From Candidatus Bathyarchaeota archaeon (lineage in GTDB: Archaea > Thermoproteota > Bathyarchaeia > TCS64): a DNA stretch of 64,000 nucleotides. Position numbers and translations under genes: made by a program. Below are positions 17,541 through 26,521 of this stretch, in pieces. The first letter of the stretch is position 1. Each line of letters begins with the position of its first letter. The notes under the pieces were generated by a model, which was not told the origin of the DNA, ran no database searches, and was given only the letters and a program-made list of their open reading frames with translations. The DNA lies in NCBI GenBank assembly GCA_026014815.1, contig JAOZHP010000088.1, forward strand, positions 1 through 64,000, read 5' to 3'.

Positions 17541-17618
17541 ATGAATGGGAAAAATCGCTTCCACCACGAAGCCAGTGGAACCCAGGATGAACCCTGTCCC
17601 AGATACACATTGAGATGA
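17541..17618 (+). other. Possible 25-codon leader ORF before the RIO1 gene
   Basis: An ATG at 17541 opens a 25-codon frame ending in TGA at 17616-17618, 4 nt before the RIO1 GTG start. A TATA-like TTTTTAAG at about 17500-17507 would put transcription start near 17530. A second ATG in another frame (17545) also gives a short ORF. In many archaea eIF1A precedes RIO1; the peptide here is far too short for that. It may be a leader peptide or chance. Confidence 0.25.
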
Positions 17619-17622
17619 TACC

Positions 17623-18438
17623 GTGTCCAGACCCAACGATATAGACGAAGACATTGACAAAAAAACAGACGTTATCGAGCGCCGCTACGAGGAAGAAGCC
17701 TTATTCAAGGACAAGAACCGGGAAGACTTCCGGGTTATAGAGGAGGTGTTCGACCGCCTCACAGTACAGGGAATACTCAGGTTCTTCAAACGAGGCATCA
17801 TAAAAGACCTCCATGGCGTCGTCAAGACCGGTAAGGAGGCCAGGGTCTACTTCGCCACTGACAAGGACGACAGGGAGCTAGCCATCAAGATATACTATAC
17901 TCACACAGCCGAGTTCCGTAAGGGTATGATGCAGTACATTCAGGGAGACCCACGATTCAAACGCGTGCGAAAACAGTCACGCGCCGTCATCTACACATGG
18001 AACCAGAAAGAGTACAGCAACCTCCAGCTCTGCTTTAACGCGGGAGTAAACTCCCCTGAGCCCATCGCGTTCTATAGGAACATACTGGTGATGACCTTCA
18101 TCGGCGAGGACGGGTTATCTACACCCCTTCTCAGAGAGCTGGACCCCGAGGACCCGTCAGGGTTCTATGAGCTAGTCCTTCATGAGATGCAGCTCATGTG
18201 GCAGAAAGCGGGGCTCGTCCACGGTGACCTAAGCGAGTACAACATAATGGTACAAGATGAAAAACCCGTGATATTTGATGTGAGCCAAGCCATGCTCACA
18301 GGTCACCCAATGGCGAATATGTTAATAGAACGAGATATTCAAAATATAAACAATTATTTTAGCAGACTAGACGTAGAGACGAGGGACCCAAAGGAACTAA
18401 AGGAGTGGATAACCGGTGGAACAGAAGACGTATATTAA
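17623..18438 (+). CDS. rio1: RIO1-type serine/threonine protein kinase
   Basis: 271-aa archaeal RIO kinase. It has the RIO1-type nucleotide loop TGKEARVYFA, the Lys of LAIKIYYT, the catalytic loop LVHGDLSEYNIM and the metal-binding IFDVSQ. RIO1 acts late in small-subunit ribosome maturation. The start is GTG at 17623. Its 3' end overlaps the KH-domain gene by 23 nt, an arrangement kept in many archaea, where the KH protein (a Dim2/Pno1 relative) works in the same maturation step. Confidence 0.95.
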   Translation: MSRPNDIDEDIDKKTDVIERRYEEEALFKDKNREDFRVIEEVFDRLTVQGILRFFKRGIIKDLHGVVKTGKEARVYFATDKDDRELAIKIYYTHTAEFRKGMMQYIQGDPRFKRVRKQSRAVIYTWNQKEYSNLQLCFNAGVNSPEPIAFYRNILVMTFIGEDGLSTPLLRELDPEDPSGFYELVLHEMQLMWQKAGLVHGDLSEYNIMVQDEKPVIFDVSQAMLTGHPMANMLIERDIQNINNYFSRLDVETRDPKELKEWITGGTEDVY

Positions 18439-18994
18439 GATCCCACAGGACCGTGTGGGCGTCCTCATCGGCCCCCATGGACAATCCAAGAAACGAATCG
18501 AGGCCACTCTCCTAGTAGACCTCACCGTAGACGGCGAGTCCGGTAACGTCGAGGTCAAAGTCCTCCCCGAGCAGACCGACGTCTCAGTAATATTCACCGC
18601 GAAAAACATGGTGAAAGCCATAGGCAGGGGATTTAGCCCCCAACGAGCCATGGCCCTCATGAACGAGGATAACGACCTCCTAGTCATCGACCTAGAAGAC
18701 TACGTTGGCACCAGTAAAAACGCTCAGGCAAGGATCAAGGGCAGGCTCATCGGTAAAGAGGGTAAGAGCAGGGAGCTCATAGAGGAGCTCACCGAGTGCC
18801 TCGTCAGCATCTACGGCGGCACAGTGGCCCTCATCGGTAGCTTCGAGATGCTTCCAGTCGCCAAGGAGGCCGTGGAGATGCTCATCAACGGTGCTTTCCA
18901 CAAGACCGTGTGGAATCACCTTTATGCTTATAGACGCAGATTGAAGAAGGAAAAGGGAGAGCTCTGGTACGAGCCCAAGAGAAGAAGGGAATAA
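18416..18994 (+). CDS. KH-domain RNA-binding protein (Dim2/Pno1/Krr1-like)
   Basis: 192-aa protein with two KH domains. The first carries IKIPQDRVGVLIGPHGQSKKRIE (a GxxG loop as GPHG), the second ARIKGRLIGKEGKSRELIEEL (GKEG). The eukaryotic relatives Dim2/Pno1 and Krr1 bind the 3' end of small-subunit rRNA during maturation. The GTG start lies inside the RIO1 coding end, so translation is coupled. The basic C terminus ends in EPKRRRE. Confidence 0.92.
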   Translation: MEQKTYIKIPQDRVGVLIGPHGQSKKRIEATLLVDLTVDGESGNVEVKVLPEQTDVSVIFTAKNMVKAIGRGFSPQRAMALMNEDNDLLVIDLEDYVGTSKNAQARIKGRLIGKEGKSRELIEELTECLVSIYGGTVALIGSFEMLPVAKEAVEMLINGAFHKTVWNHLYAYRRRLKKEKGELWYEPKRRRE

Positions 18995-19000
18995 AACAGC

Positions 19001-20581
19001 ATGCCACAAGTAGAGTACCAATCAATCAGTCCGGCGGACTTTTTCTACCGTAACAGGGAGATCGCGGGCTTCAGTAACCCAAGCAGAGCCACCTACACGG
19101 CCGTAAGGGAGCTCATCGAGAACAGCATGGACGCATGCGAGGTGCAGCAGGTCCCAGCGGAGATATTCCTCAGGATAAGCGAGGTACCCGACAACAGGAA
19201 CACAGAGACCAAGATATACGTGATGCGTGTCGAGGACAACGGCACAGGATTACCAGCAGAACATATTCCCCAAGCCTTCGGTCAGGTATTCTACGGGAGC
19301 AAATACGAGCTCAAGCAGGCGAGGGGAACCTTCGGGCTGGGAGGAACAATGGCTGTACTCTATGGACAGATCACAACCCACAAACCGGTTCAGATCACGA
19401 GTAGCACGGGCGGTGACATCCACGAGTTTGTTATGAACATAGACATCCAGAATAACCGCGCCAACATACTCAAACACACAGTCAAGCAGAACCCTAGCGG
19501 ATGGAGAGGTACAGCGATCGAGTTACAGATGGACGGCGACTACAGCCGCATCATGTATCGCCTCATCGAGTACCTGAAACAAACAGCCATGGTCAATCCT
19601 TATGCGGATATAACATATATCGGCCCCAAGGGCCGTCTATACAAGTTTGAGCGAGGCACAGAGAAACTTCCACCACTGCCTGTAGGAGTGAAGCCGCACC
19701 CCCACGGCGTGGATGTAGAGGCATTCAGGCGGCTCATCTCCGTGACCAAGTCCAAGAACATGAAAACATTCATGATGGACAACTTCCAAGGCGTTGGAAA
19801 CAAGACCGCTGAACGGTTTCTTGAGCTAGCTCAGATAAGCCTGAAAGCAAGACCAAAGATGCTAAGCCCAGAGGACATCCTAAGGATAGTACGTTCCACC
19901 AAGGAGTATGGTAACTTTAAGCGTCCAGATGCAAGTTGCCTCAGCCCAATCGGTGAGGAGCTCATGGAGACCGGTATAAAGAAAGAGCTGGGACTCACTG
20001 ATGAGGACTACATCAAGGTAGTCACACGTAAGCCCAGCACATACCTCGGTTATCCCTTCATCGTGGAGGCGGCGGTAGCCACTGGGAAGAACGTTAGGAA
20101 GATGCACGGCTCAGGGATCACGACTTACCGTTTCGCCAACCGTATACCCCTTCTCTTTGATGAGAGCAGCGGCGTTGTCTGGAAGGCTGCGAACAAGAAC
20201 ATCAACTGGAAGACGTATAATGTGGAGAGCGACACAAGCGTAGTCGTCGCAGTCCACGTCTGCTCAACCAAGATACCCTATAAGAGCGTGGGCAAAGAGT
20301 TCATGGCCGATCAGCCTGAGGTTGAAAAAGAGATAACCAACGCCATCAGGGAGGCGGCGCGAGGCGTAAGAGGCTTCATGAGCCGAAGGTTCAGGCTCGC
20401 CCGGGAGAAGCGTAGACTAAACATATTCAACAAATTCTTACCTAAGATAGCCGAGTTCAGCGGTAGACTTGCTGAGAAAGATACTCCCAATATTGAGCCG
20501 CTTCTCAGAGTGGTGAGCACGGATATACATGAAGTGGAGAAAAAGCTAGAGGAGGTACCTGAGATTGTCGAAGAATCATAG
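19001..20581 (+). CDS. top6B: DNA topoisomerase VI subunit B
   Basis: 526-aa GHKL ATPase subunit of the type IIB topoisomerase. Bergerat motifs are visible: ELIENSMDAC (N box), VEDNGTGLP (G1) and GTFGLGGTMA (G2). A helix-two-turns-helix region (NFQGVGNKTAERFLEL) and a transducer domain follow; its switch Lys is probably in the YKSVGKEF region. Together with subunit A it relaxes and decatenates DNA with ATP. The start is ATG 19001, 6 nt after the KH gene, and its end overlaps the top6A start by 17 nt. Confidence 0.97.
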   Translation: MPQVEYQSISPADFFYRNREIAGFSNPSRATYTAVRELIENSMDACEVQQVPAEIFLRISEVPDNRNTETKIYVMRVEDNGTGLPAEHIPQAFGQVFYGSKYELKQARGTFGLGGTMAVLYGQITTHKPVQITSSTGGDIHEFVMNIDIQNNRANILKHTVKQNPSGWRGTAIELQMDGDYSRIMYRLIEYLKQTAMVNPYADITYIGPKGRLYKFERGTEKLPPLPVGVKPHPHGVDVEAFRRLISVTKSKNMKTFMMDNFQGVGNKTAERFLELAQISLKARPKMLSPEDILRIVRSTKEYGNFKRPDASCLSPIGEELMETGIKKELGLTDEDYIKVVTRKPSTYLGYPFIVEAAVATGKNVRKMHGSGITTYRFANRIPLLFDESSGVVWKAANKNINWKTYNVESDTSVVVAVHVCSTKIPYKSVGKEFMADQPEVEKEITNAIREAARGVRGFMSRRFRLAREKRRLNIFNKFLPKIAEFSGRLAEKDTPNIEPLLRVVSTDIHEVEKKLEEVPEIVEES

Positions 20582-21650
20582 GAGTGATGCGGACCGTAAA
20601 CGGGAATCAATGGAGAAGAGCCTTACACAGTTAGGCAACCTCATCTATGAGCAGATCAACAACCAAGAGTTCCCCTGGATACACATGCAGAGCAGATCCA
20701 CTGACAACATCCTGTACGACACTAACCTTCGGCAGTACGTCCTCGGCCCACGGATGATAAGACGGCACAGCAGAAATATTCGTCACATCAGACCCTTCAC
20801 GCAGCTCATCTGGACGGCGTGGTTCGCCAAAGAACTCGTAACCCAGAAGAAGACAAGCACCCTCAGGGAGACCTACTACTCGGCTAGAGGTCAACGTGAC
20901 ATCGAGTACACCGACCAGCAGGAATCGGATAACATTATCACCGATCTGGAGGTCGCGTTGAACCGTGCTCGCGAGGACTTTAACATATTCCCAGCTGAGC
21001 GAAGCGCTATCTTCGGTGATCTCACTATCGAGTACACTGTACCCGGGTATGAGGGGCGGCGCACAAACCTCACGGATCACCCTGACGGCATAATGATCGG
21101 TCCAGCTATCACCAGCAGCGAGTTCATCGAGACATCTGCTGACAAGGTGCTCGTCATTGAGAAGGGCGCCATGTTCAACAGGCTCGTGGAAGAGAAGGCT
21201 CACGAGAAATTCAACGCGTTACTTATACAGACAGCGGGGCAGAGCCCAAGGTCCACCCGTGCCATCATTAATAGACTCTACACTGACTATAATCTCCCCA
21301 TCTACATCTTTACTGACGCTGACCCTTGGGGTTTACACATAGCCATGGTAATCATCAGCGGCAGCGCCAACGCGGCTCACCTCAGAGGACTCGCCACACC
21401 TGACGCCAAATGGATCGGTGTGCTCGGCAGCGACATATTGAACTACAAGCTGCCCACGGAGCCCCTCACTGAGTACGACCATAAACGGCTCTTTGAGCTA
21501 AAAGCGGACCCACGGTACAAGGACCAGTTCTGGCAGGACGAGCTTGACATACTTCTGAAGATCGAGCAGAAGGCGGAGCTGGAGGCGTTCAGCAAGTACG
21601 GCCTCACGTACATCGTGGACGAGTATCTCCCGGCCAAGCTGGAATCCTAA
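20565..21650 (+). CDS. top6A: DNA topoisomerase VI subunit A
   Basis: 361-aa Spo11-related DNA-cleaving subunit. The winged-helix part contains the catalytic Tyr in LRETYYSARG, and the Toprim part has the Glu of LVIEKGAMF and the DxD of YIFTDADPWG. The TTG start at 20565 lies within the 3' end of top6B, consistent with coupled translation; its first 15 residues are weakly conserved, so Met16 or Met17-region starts are possible. Normal length for archaea. Confidence 0.97.
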   Translation: MSKNHRSDADRKRESMEKSLTQLGNLIYEQINNQEFPWIHMQSRSTDNILYDTNLRQYVLGPRMIRRHSRNIRHIRPFTQLIWTAWFAKELVTQKKTSTLRETYYSARGQRDIEYTDQQESDNIITDLEVALNRAREDFNIFPAERSAIFGDLTIEYTVPGYEGRRTNLTDHPDGIMIGPAITSSEFIETSADKVLVIEKGAMFNRLVEEKAHEKFNALLIQTAGQSPRSTRAIINRLYTDYNLPIYIFTDADPWGLHIAMVIISGSANAAHLRGLATPDAKWIGVLGSDILNYKLPTEPLTEYDHKRLFELKADPRYKDQFWQDELDILLKIEQKAELEAFSKYGLTYIVDEYLPAKLES

Positions 21651-21691
21651 CAGTTTTTATCTTCACAACCCACATTGTCTTGATCACCCAA

Positions 21692-21889
21692 ATGTCAATG
21701 AGAATAAACCTCAGCCCTAGGGCCCTCGCCACGTTCCTCGTGGGCTTTGTATTCCTAGCCACAGGGTTCCTTCTAATTATGAACATCCTGAACACGGAGA
21801 CCGGAAAGATTAGCCCTACTATACTTACGCCCCTCGGCTACATAGTCATTATAGCTGGACTGGTTCTCATCACCTCACGGGATGAGTAA
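21692..21889 (+). CDS. Small two-TM membrane protein
   Basis: 65-aa protein with two hydrophobic segments (about residues 12-34 and 45-62) and short polar ends. No family is recognised. The ATG at 21692 lies about 33 nt downstream of a TATA-like TTTTTATC (21655-21662), so this gene starts its own transcript. The track start at 21680 is a TTG further upstream. The stop overlaps the next gene by 8 nt, suggesting co-translation with the nucleotidyltransferase. Confidence 0.65.
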   Translation: MSMRINLSPRALATFLVGFVFLATGFLLIMNILNTETGKISPTILTPLGYIVIIAGLVLITSRDE

Positions 21890-22646
21890 CATGAAGCATG
21901 TAAAGGGCGTCATCATGGCGGGAGGTATGGGCACCCGTTTCAAGCCCCTCAGTCACTACCTCCAGAAATGCATGATACCCATAGGTATCCACGAGAAGCC
22001 TATCATGGAGTACATCGTTAGGCTATATGAGCACCATAAGATCAATGACCTCGTGCTCTTGGTGGGGTACAAGCACCAGCAAATACAGAACTACTTCAAC
22101 GGCGGTGAACGCTTCGGCGTCAAAATGAAGTACATCGTAGACGACCCCAACCTCAAGGGAAGCGCAAACGCCACACTCAACGCTTACAGGCAAGGCGCCA
22201 TAACCGAGGACGACACGGCAGTCATCTACTATGGAGACATCATCAGCAACATCGACCTACGAGAGATGGTGGAGTTCCACCACGAATCCGAGGCAAAGGC
22301 AACGATAGCCCTAGCTCCAAGTTTAAAGATCAACGAAGGGGTGGCTGATATCAAGGGAGGCTGGATACATAAATTCAGAGAGAAACCCAATCTAGACCTC
22401 GCCATAAGCATTGGCATCTTGATTCTCGACGGCTCGGTGATGCCTGAGATGGAGCGTCTACAAGGAATGGGTCAACACGATTCCTTCGACATCATGGGTG
22501 ACGTCGTGCAGCACCTTGTCAACAGCGGAGAGAAGGTGGCGTCGTACATAACCGAGGCTTTCTGGTACGACATGGGCTCCATTGAGAGATATGAACGGCT
22601 CAGCACCGAAAAAATCGAGGAAGAGCTAGGGTTCCTCTTAAAGTAA
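21882..22646 (+). CDS. Sugar-phosphate nucleotidyltransferase (short form)
   Basis: 254-aa NTP-transferase domain with the nucleotide loop IMAGGMGTRFKPLS, then QKCMIPIG, VIYYGDIISNID (metal-binding Asp) and WYDMGSIERYE near the end. There is no C-terminal hexapeptide domain, unlike the next gene. It joins a sugar-1-phosphate to a nucleotide, for surface glycan or cofactor synthesis; RfbA/RmlA-, GalU- and mannose-type specificities cannot be separated. ATG 21882, with a second Met at residue 4. Confidence 0.85.
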   Translation: MSNMKHVKGVIMAGGMGTRFKPLSHYLQKCMIPIGIHEKPIMEYIVRLYEHHKINDLVLLVGYKHQQIQNYFNGGERFGVKMKYIVDDPNLKGSANATLNAYRQGAITEDDTAVIYYGDIISNIDLREMVEFHHESEAKATIALAPSLKINEGVADIKGGWIHKFREKPNLDLAISIGILILDGSVMPEMERLQGMGQHDSFDIMGDVVQHLVNSGEKVASYITEAFWYDMGSIERYERLSTEKIEEELGFLLK

Positions 22647-22706
22647 CAGAGGAACGTCGAAAAGCTTCTTAACTCTGATTCAGACTTCAATAACGGCGAT
22701 ATACTC

Positions 22707-23795
22707 TTGAAAGCTCTCGTTCTAGCAGGCGGATTCGGTACAAGGCTTAGACCTCTAAGTTGCAGCCGTCCCAAGACGCTTTTCCCTTTAGCTAACCAGC
22801 CCCTTATTGATTATACGCTTCAGAACCTCGTCAAGGGTGGCGTTGACACAGTGGTTCTCTCTGTCTATTATATGGCGGAGAACATCGTTCGCTACTTGGG
22901 ACCGACCAAGCACGATTTGGGTATCCTCTATTCACGTGAGCAGCGGCCCCTAGGAAAAGGTGGAGGAATAAAATATGCGGAGGATATGCTCAACGGGCAA
23001 GCCTTCGTAGTGATGAACGGCGACATCGTCACGGATCTTGATTTACGTCGGCTAATAAACTACCATAAAGAGAAAGGCGGGTTGGCTACCATCGCGCTAT
23101 ATCAAGTCAGGGACCCAAGCAGATATGGATGCGTAGAACTCGATAATGAGGGTAGAATCACAAGGTTCGTTGAGAAACCCGAGCCCGGGAGCGCGCCGAG
23201 CAACCTAATTAACGCAGGGATATACATCCTTGAACCCGAGGTACTAGAATACATGCCTCCCGGAAAGAAGTTTGACACAGAGGAAGACGTATTCCCGATT
23301 CTTGCTGAGGAGGGGAAGCTTTTCGGTTTCGAGTTCCACGGATACTGGACTGACATCGGAGTACCCGAGGAATACCTAAACGCAAACGCCAAGCTTCTCG
23401 CGAATCAGGAAAAAGGATCCACGAATCCAAACACAAACGTAGACCCCTCCGCCACCATCATAAAACCATGTATCCTAGGGGAGAATGTTAGTATAGGCGC
23501 AGAGTCTGTCATAGGTCCTAACGTGAGCCTCTCCGACAACGTTCACATCGGTAAAGGCTGCAGGATCCAGAACAGCATCATCTTCAGTGGAGCCACCATC
23601 GAGGATTATAGCAGCGTTCGGAACGCCATAATCGGCGAGAACGCGGTACTGGCGAAGTGGGTCAAGGTGGAATCAGGGAGCCTCATCGGCGACTACGCCC
23701 AGATAATGGACAGCGTCACCATCACTGAAGGCGTCAGCATCTGCCCGAGCACGACCATCGAAGAGAGCATCCTCCAGCCCAAGCTGGTGATGTAG
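22707..23795 (+). CDS. Sugar-phosphate nucleotidyltransferase with left-handed beta-helix domain
   Basis: 362-aa two-domain enzyme. The N-terminal 240 residues are an NTP transferase (LVLAGGFGTRLRPLS, RPKTLFPLAN, VVMNGDIVTDLD, FVEKPEPG, GYWTDIGVPEEY). The C-terminal 110 residues are hexapeptide repeats (such as ATIIKPCILGENVSIG) forming a left-handed beta helix. This layout fits mannose-1-phosphate guanylyltransferase or GlmU-like archaeal enzymes. The TTG start is used. It overlaps the GlmM-like mutase by 1 nt, so it probably acts on that enzyme's product. Confidence 0.88.
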   Translation: MKALVLAGGFGTRLRPLSCSRPKTLFPLANQPLIDYTLQNLVKGGVDTVVLSVYYMAENIVRYLGPTKHDLGILYSREQRPLGKGGGIKYAEDMLNGQAFVVMNGDIVTDLDLRRLINYHKEKGGLATIALYQVRDPSRYGCVELDNEGRITRFVEKPEPGSAPSNLINAGIYILEPEVLEYMPPGKKFDTEEDVFPILAEEGKLFGFEFHGYWTDIGVPEEYLNANAKLLANQEKGSTNPNTNVDPSATIIKPCILGENVSIGAESVIGPNVSLSDNVHIGKGCRIQNSIIFSGATIEDYSSVRNAIIGENAVLAKWVKVESGSLIGDYAQIMDSVTITEGVSICPSTTIEESILQPKLVM

Positions 23796-25153
23796 TGGCC
23801 AGGCTCTTCGGCAGCAACGGTGTCAGAGGCATCGTTAACCAAGAGTTCACAATAGAGCTAGCGTCGGGTTTAGCGGCCGCGGTTGGGCATCTTCTCGGCA
23901 AGGATATCGCAGTCGGGAGAGACGGTAGAACCAGTAGCCCAATGGTCCGGGATGCGGTGGTAAGCAGTCTTCTCAGTGTAGGATGCAACGTCCATGATCT
24001 TGGGGCTGTACCAACGCCGGCACTCCAGTACATGATTAAACACATGGGGTGGGACGGAGGCGTAATGGTTACCGCCAGTCACAATACCCCAGAGTTCAGC
24101 GGCATAAAGGTGGAGGCAGGCGACGGAGTAGAGGTCAGCAAGGATACAGAGGCCAAGATAGAGGAACTATACTTCAAGGGCGACCCCAAGCCGGTTACAT
24201 GGGACATGGTTGGACAGGTCTACTCATACGACTCCATGGACAGCTACATAGAGGCAGTGACCAGTCACGTTGACCTGGAAGCCATCAAGGAAAGAAGCTT
24301 CAAGGTGGTCCTCGACACGGGGAACGGCGTCGCCTCCATAACCGCACCAGAAATAGCTAGCAAGCTAGGCTGCGAAGTATTCACAATCAACACAGAGATA
24401 GATGGAACCTTCCCCGGGAGAGGAAGCGAACCAACCCCCGAGAATCTTGGTGCCCTCAAGGAACTCATGAAGGCCACAGACGCGGACCTTGGCGTAGGCT
24501 TCGACGGGGACGGTGACCGTAGCATCATCATGGATGAGCACGGCGTCGCCGTCTGGGGTGACAGCAGCCTCAGCCTCATAGCAGACTGGTACATGGAGAC
24601 CCACCCCGGGATAACCGTGGTCACCTCTGTGAGCACCTCGCAGCGCCTCGAACAAGTCGTAGAGGCCAAGGGAGGCAAGGTCCACTGGTGCAAGGTAGGA
24701 AGCGTACTCATCAGCCGCGCCATGGTGGATCTCGGCGCCCCTCTAGGTGGGGAGGAGAACGGGGGCATCATGTATGGCCCCTTTCTTCCCGTACGGGATG
24801 GCGCTATGGTGATGTCGCTCCTTCTTCACATCATGGCTGAGCGAGGTAAGCCGCTAAGCGAGCTGATAGCGGAGCAGCCCATGGGAGTCAAGGGCAAGGA
24901 CAAAATACCATGCCCGAACCACGTCAAGGACGAGGTGCTCAGACGGTTACCTGAGGTAGCGGACGCGCCGATAGTGGACACCACCGACGGCGTCAAGCTC
25001 ATCTGGGAAGATGATAGCTGGGTGATGGTAAGACCCAGCGGAACGGAGCCCATAGCAAGGGTCTATGCCGAGGCAGACACCGAGGAAAAGGTGAAGCAAC
25101 TCATCGAGGAGTACAAGAAGAAAGCCTCTGAACTCATCGAGTCACTCAAATAA
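23795..25153 (+). CDS. glmM: Phosphoglucosamine/phosphomannomutase (GlmM-like)
   Basis: 452-aa alpha-D-phosphohexomutase. It shows FGSNGVRGI at the N terminus, the phosphoserine loop VTASHNTPEFSG (about residue 93), the metal loop GFDGDGDRSI (about 236), the sugar loop GGEENGG (about 318) and the phosphate loop RPSGTEPIARVYAEA near the end. It interconverts hexose 6- and 1-phosphates; the archaeal family covers glucosamine, mannose and glucose substrates, so the symbol is provisional. Starts GTG at 23795, overlapping the preceding stop by one base. With the upstream genes it supplies activated sugars. Confidence 0.9.
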   Translation: MARLFGSNGVRGIVNQEFTIELASGLAAAVGHLLGKDIAVGRDGRTSSPMVRDAVVSSLLSVGCNVHDLGAVPTPALQYMIKHMGWDGGVMVTASHNTPEFSGIKVEAGDGVEVSKDTEAKIEELYFKGDPKPVTWDMVGQVYSYDSMDSYIEAVTSHVDLEAIKERSFKVVLDTGNGVASITAPEIASKLGCEVFTINTEIDGTFPGRGSEPTPENLGALKELMKATDADLGVGFDGDGDRSIIMDEHGVAVWGDSSLSLIADWYMETHPGITVVTSVSTSQRLEQVVEAKGGKVHWCKVGSVLISRAMVDLGAPLGGEENGGIMYGPFLPVRDGAMVMSLLLHIMAERGKPLSELIAEQPMGVKGKDKIPCPNHVKDEVLRRLPEVADAPIVDTTDGVKLIWEDDSWVMVRPSGTEPIARVYAEADTEEKVKQLIEEYKKKASELIESLK

Positions 25154-25232
25154 CCTTCTTGGTCACAAGATATGTTCACCTCCTATGATTAACAGTTAAA
25201 AATACGTGACTGTAACCTGACTCAGGGGACCG

Positions 25233-25738
25233 ATATTTGAGTTTAAGATTCGAGGCAGAGAGATAGAGAAGGATGGAAAGTTCTTCGAGATGATGAACTA
25301 GGAGTCTTTCAGGATCGAGTTCGTCAGGGATCAATCCATGAGCGATGAGGAGGCTTGGGGAAAATTCAAGGAGTTCGAGGAAAAAGATCCTCTTGCTCCA
25401 TGGGGATGTGGGCATCAAGTTTACTTCTCCGAGATAGATGAAGACCTCGCTGGAGTATAGTCTGGTTGGCTGAACATGTCCCCTTCGCGGCGTTCAAGCA
25501 TATGCATGCGTGGATCTATAATCTCCACATAGTTCCATACTATAGGAGGCATGGATTTGGGTCCAAGCTACTGGAGACCGCCGAGTCGTGGGCCAGAGAT
25601 CAAGGTTTCGACACGGTTGGGCTTCACGTGGCAGACTTCAATACCGCTGCGAGGAACCTATACGAATCTAAAGGGTACCAGCTCGTTGATACGCATAACT
25701 GGAGCTGTTTCTACGCGAATAAAAATGTGAGGCTATAG
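25233..25738 (+). pseudogene. Decayed GNAT acetyltransferase gene
   Basis: Upstream of the 90-aa track ORF (25466-25738) a related frame can be read from about 25233: FKIRGREIEKDGKFFEMMN, then TAG at 25299-25301, then ESFRIEFVRDQS... up to DEDLAGV and a TAG at 25458-25460. A shift of two bases (GTATAGTC for GTAGTC) joins this to VWLAEHVPFAAF. The C-terminal half is a clear GNAT: YNLHIVPYYRRHGFGSKLLE carries the acetyl-CoA loop (RRHGFG) and ends in NLYESKGYQLV. There is no good start codon. Two lesions mean the gene is probably dead. Confidence 0.7.
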
Positions 25739-26476
25739 CCTCTTCAGATCCTCGATGAACTCGGCAAGGTCCTTGACAGCGCTTTCGACCAGTATTTTTC
25801 CCTTCTCTTTTGATGCCAAGGTAGGGTCGCCCAAGCTGCCGATGCTCGTGGACTCGTCGAAGTTGTAAGCCGCGGTTACTTTTCCTTTGTGTTTGGGGTT
25901 AATGCTGCTGTGCTCTGGGGTCCATTTCTCTGCTTTGTCAATTAGAATTCTGTGCCCTAGCTCCATGCCCACGCTGGTCTCTAGCTCGCATGCGTGGCCT
26001 CCCCTTTCCTGCTCTATCACCTTGGTGCCCTCTGCCCCGAACCCGTTGGGCATGGGGTACACCATTACGCTGTAAACCCGTTTACCTGTCTCGTCATCTA
26101 TCTCCCTTAGCGCCTGTTTGATGGGGTTGGTGTTGCCGCCATGGGCGTTCATGATGACTATCTTCTCGAAGCCATGATGGATGAGACTCTTGCATACATC
26201 CTTCAGGACGTTGACTAGGGTCTGGAAGGTAAGGGTCACGGAGCCCTTGAAGTTCATGTGGTGTGGCGAGTAGCCGTAGCTCATGAGAGGCGCGACTAGG
26301 ACGCCGGTCTTCTCTGCTACCCGTTTAGACATTTCCAGAGCCGTATAGGCGTCTGTGTCTATGGCCATGTGTTTTCCATGTTGTTCAGTGGCGCCCACCG
26401 GTAGGAGAACTATGTTGTTCTCTTTTAGGTACTCCTCGACCTCGGGTCTGGTAAGTTTGTATAGACGATTCTCCAT
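25733..26476 (-). CDS. Creatininase-family amidohydrolase, paralogue 1
   Basis: 247-aa creatininase fold. Metal-binding motifs: LPVGATEQHGKHMAIDTDAY (Glu, His and Asp) and the later NAHGGNTNPI, with GYSPHHMNFKGSVTL between them. The family includes creatinine amidohydrolase, F420/riboflavin-pathway ArfB (formamide hydrolase) and mycofactocin MftE; length and motifs fit any of these. Because the organism seems to use F420 (the adjacent LLM gene), an ArfB-like role is one option, but a catabolic amidase is equally possible. It lies 45 nt after the LLM gene on the same strand; a longer paralogue is at 62203-63048. Confidence 0.85.
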   Translation of the reverse strand: MENRLYKLTRPEVEEYLKENNIVLLPVGATEQHGKHMAIDTDAYTALEMSKRVAEKTGVLVAPLMSYGYSPHHMNFKGSVTLTFQTLVNVLKDVCKSLIHHGFEKIVIMNAHGGNTNPIKQALREIDDETGKRVYSVMVYPMPNGFGAEGTKVIEQERGGHACELETSVGMELGHRILIDKAEKWTPEHSSINPKHKGKVTAAYNFDESTSIGSLGDPTLASKEKGKILVESAVKDLAEFIEDLKRL

Positions 26477-26521
26477 AATGTATCAAGGATAAGTTGGTCT
26501 AAGAGAAGATAAAATCTGGGC

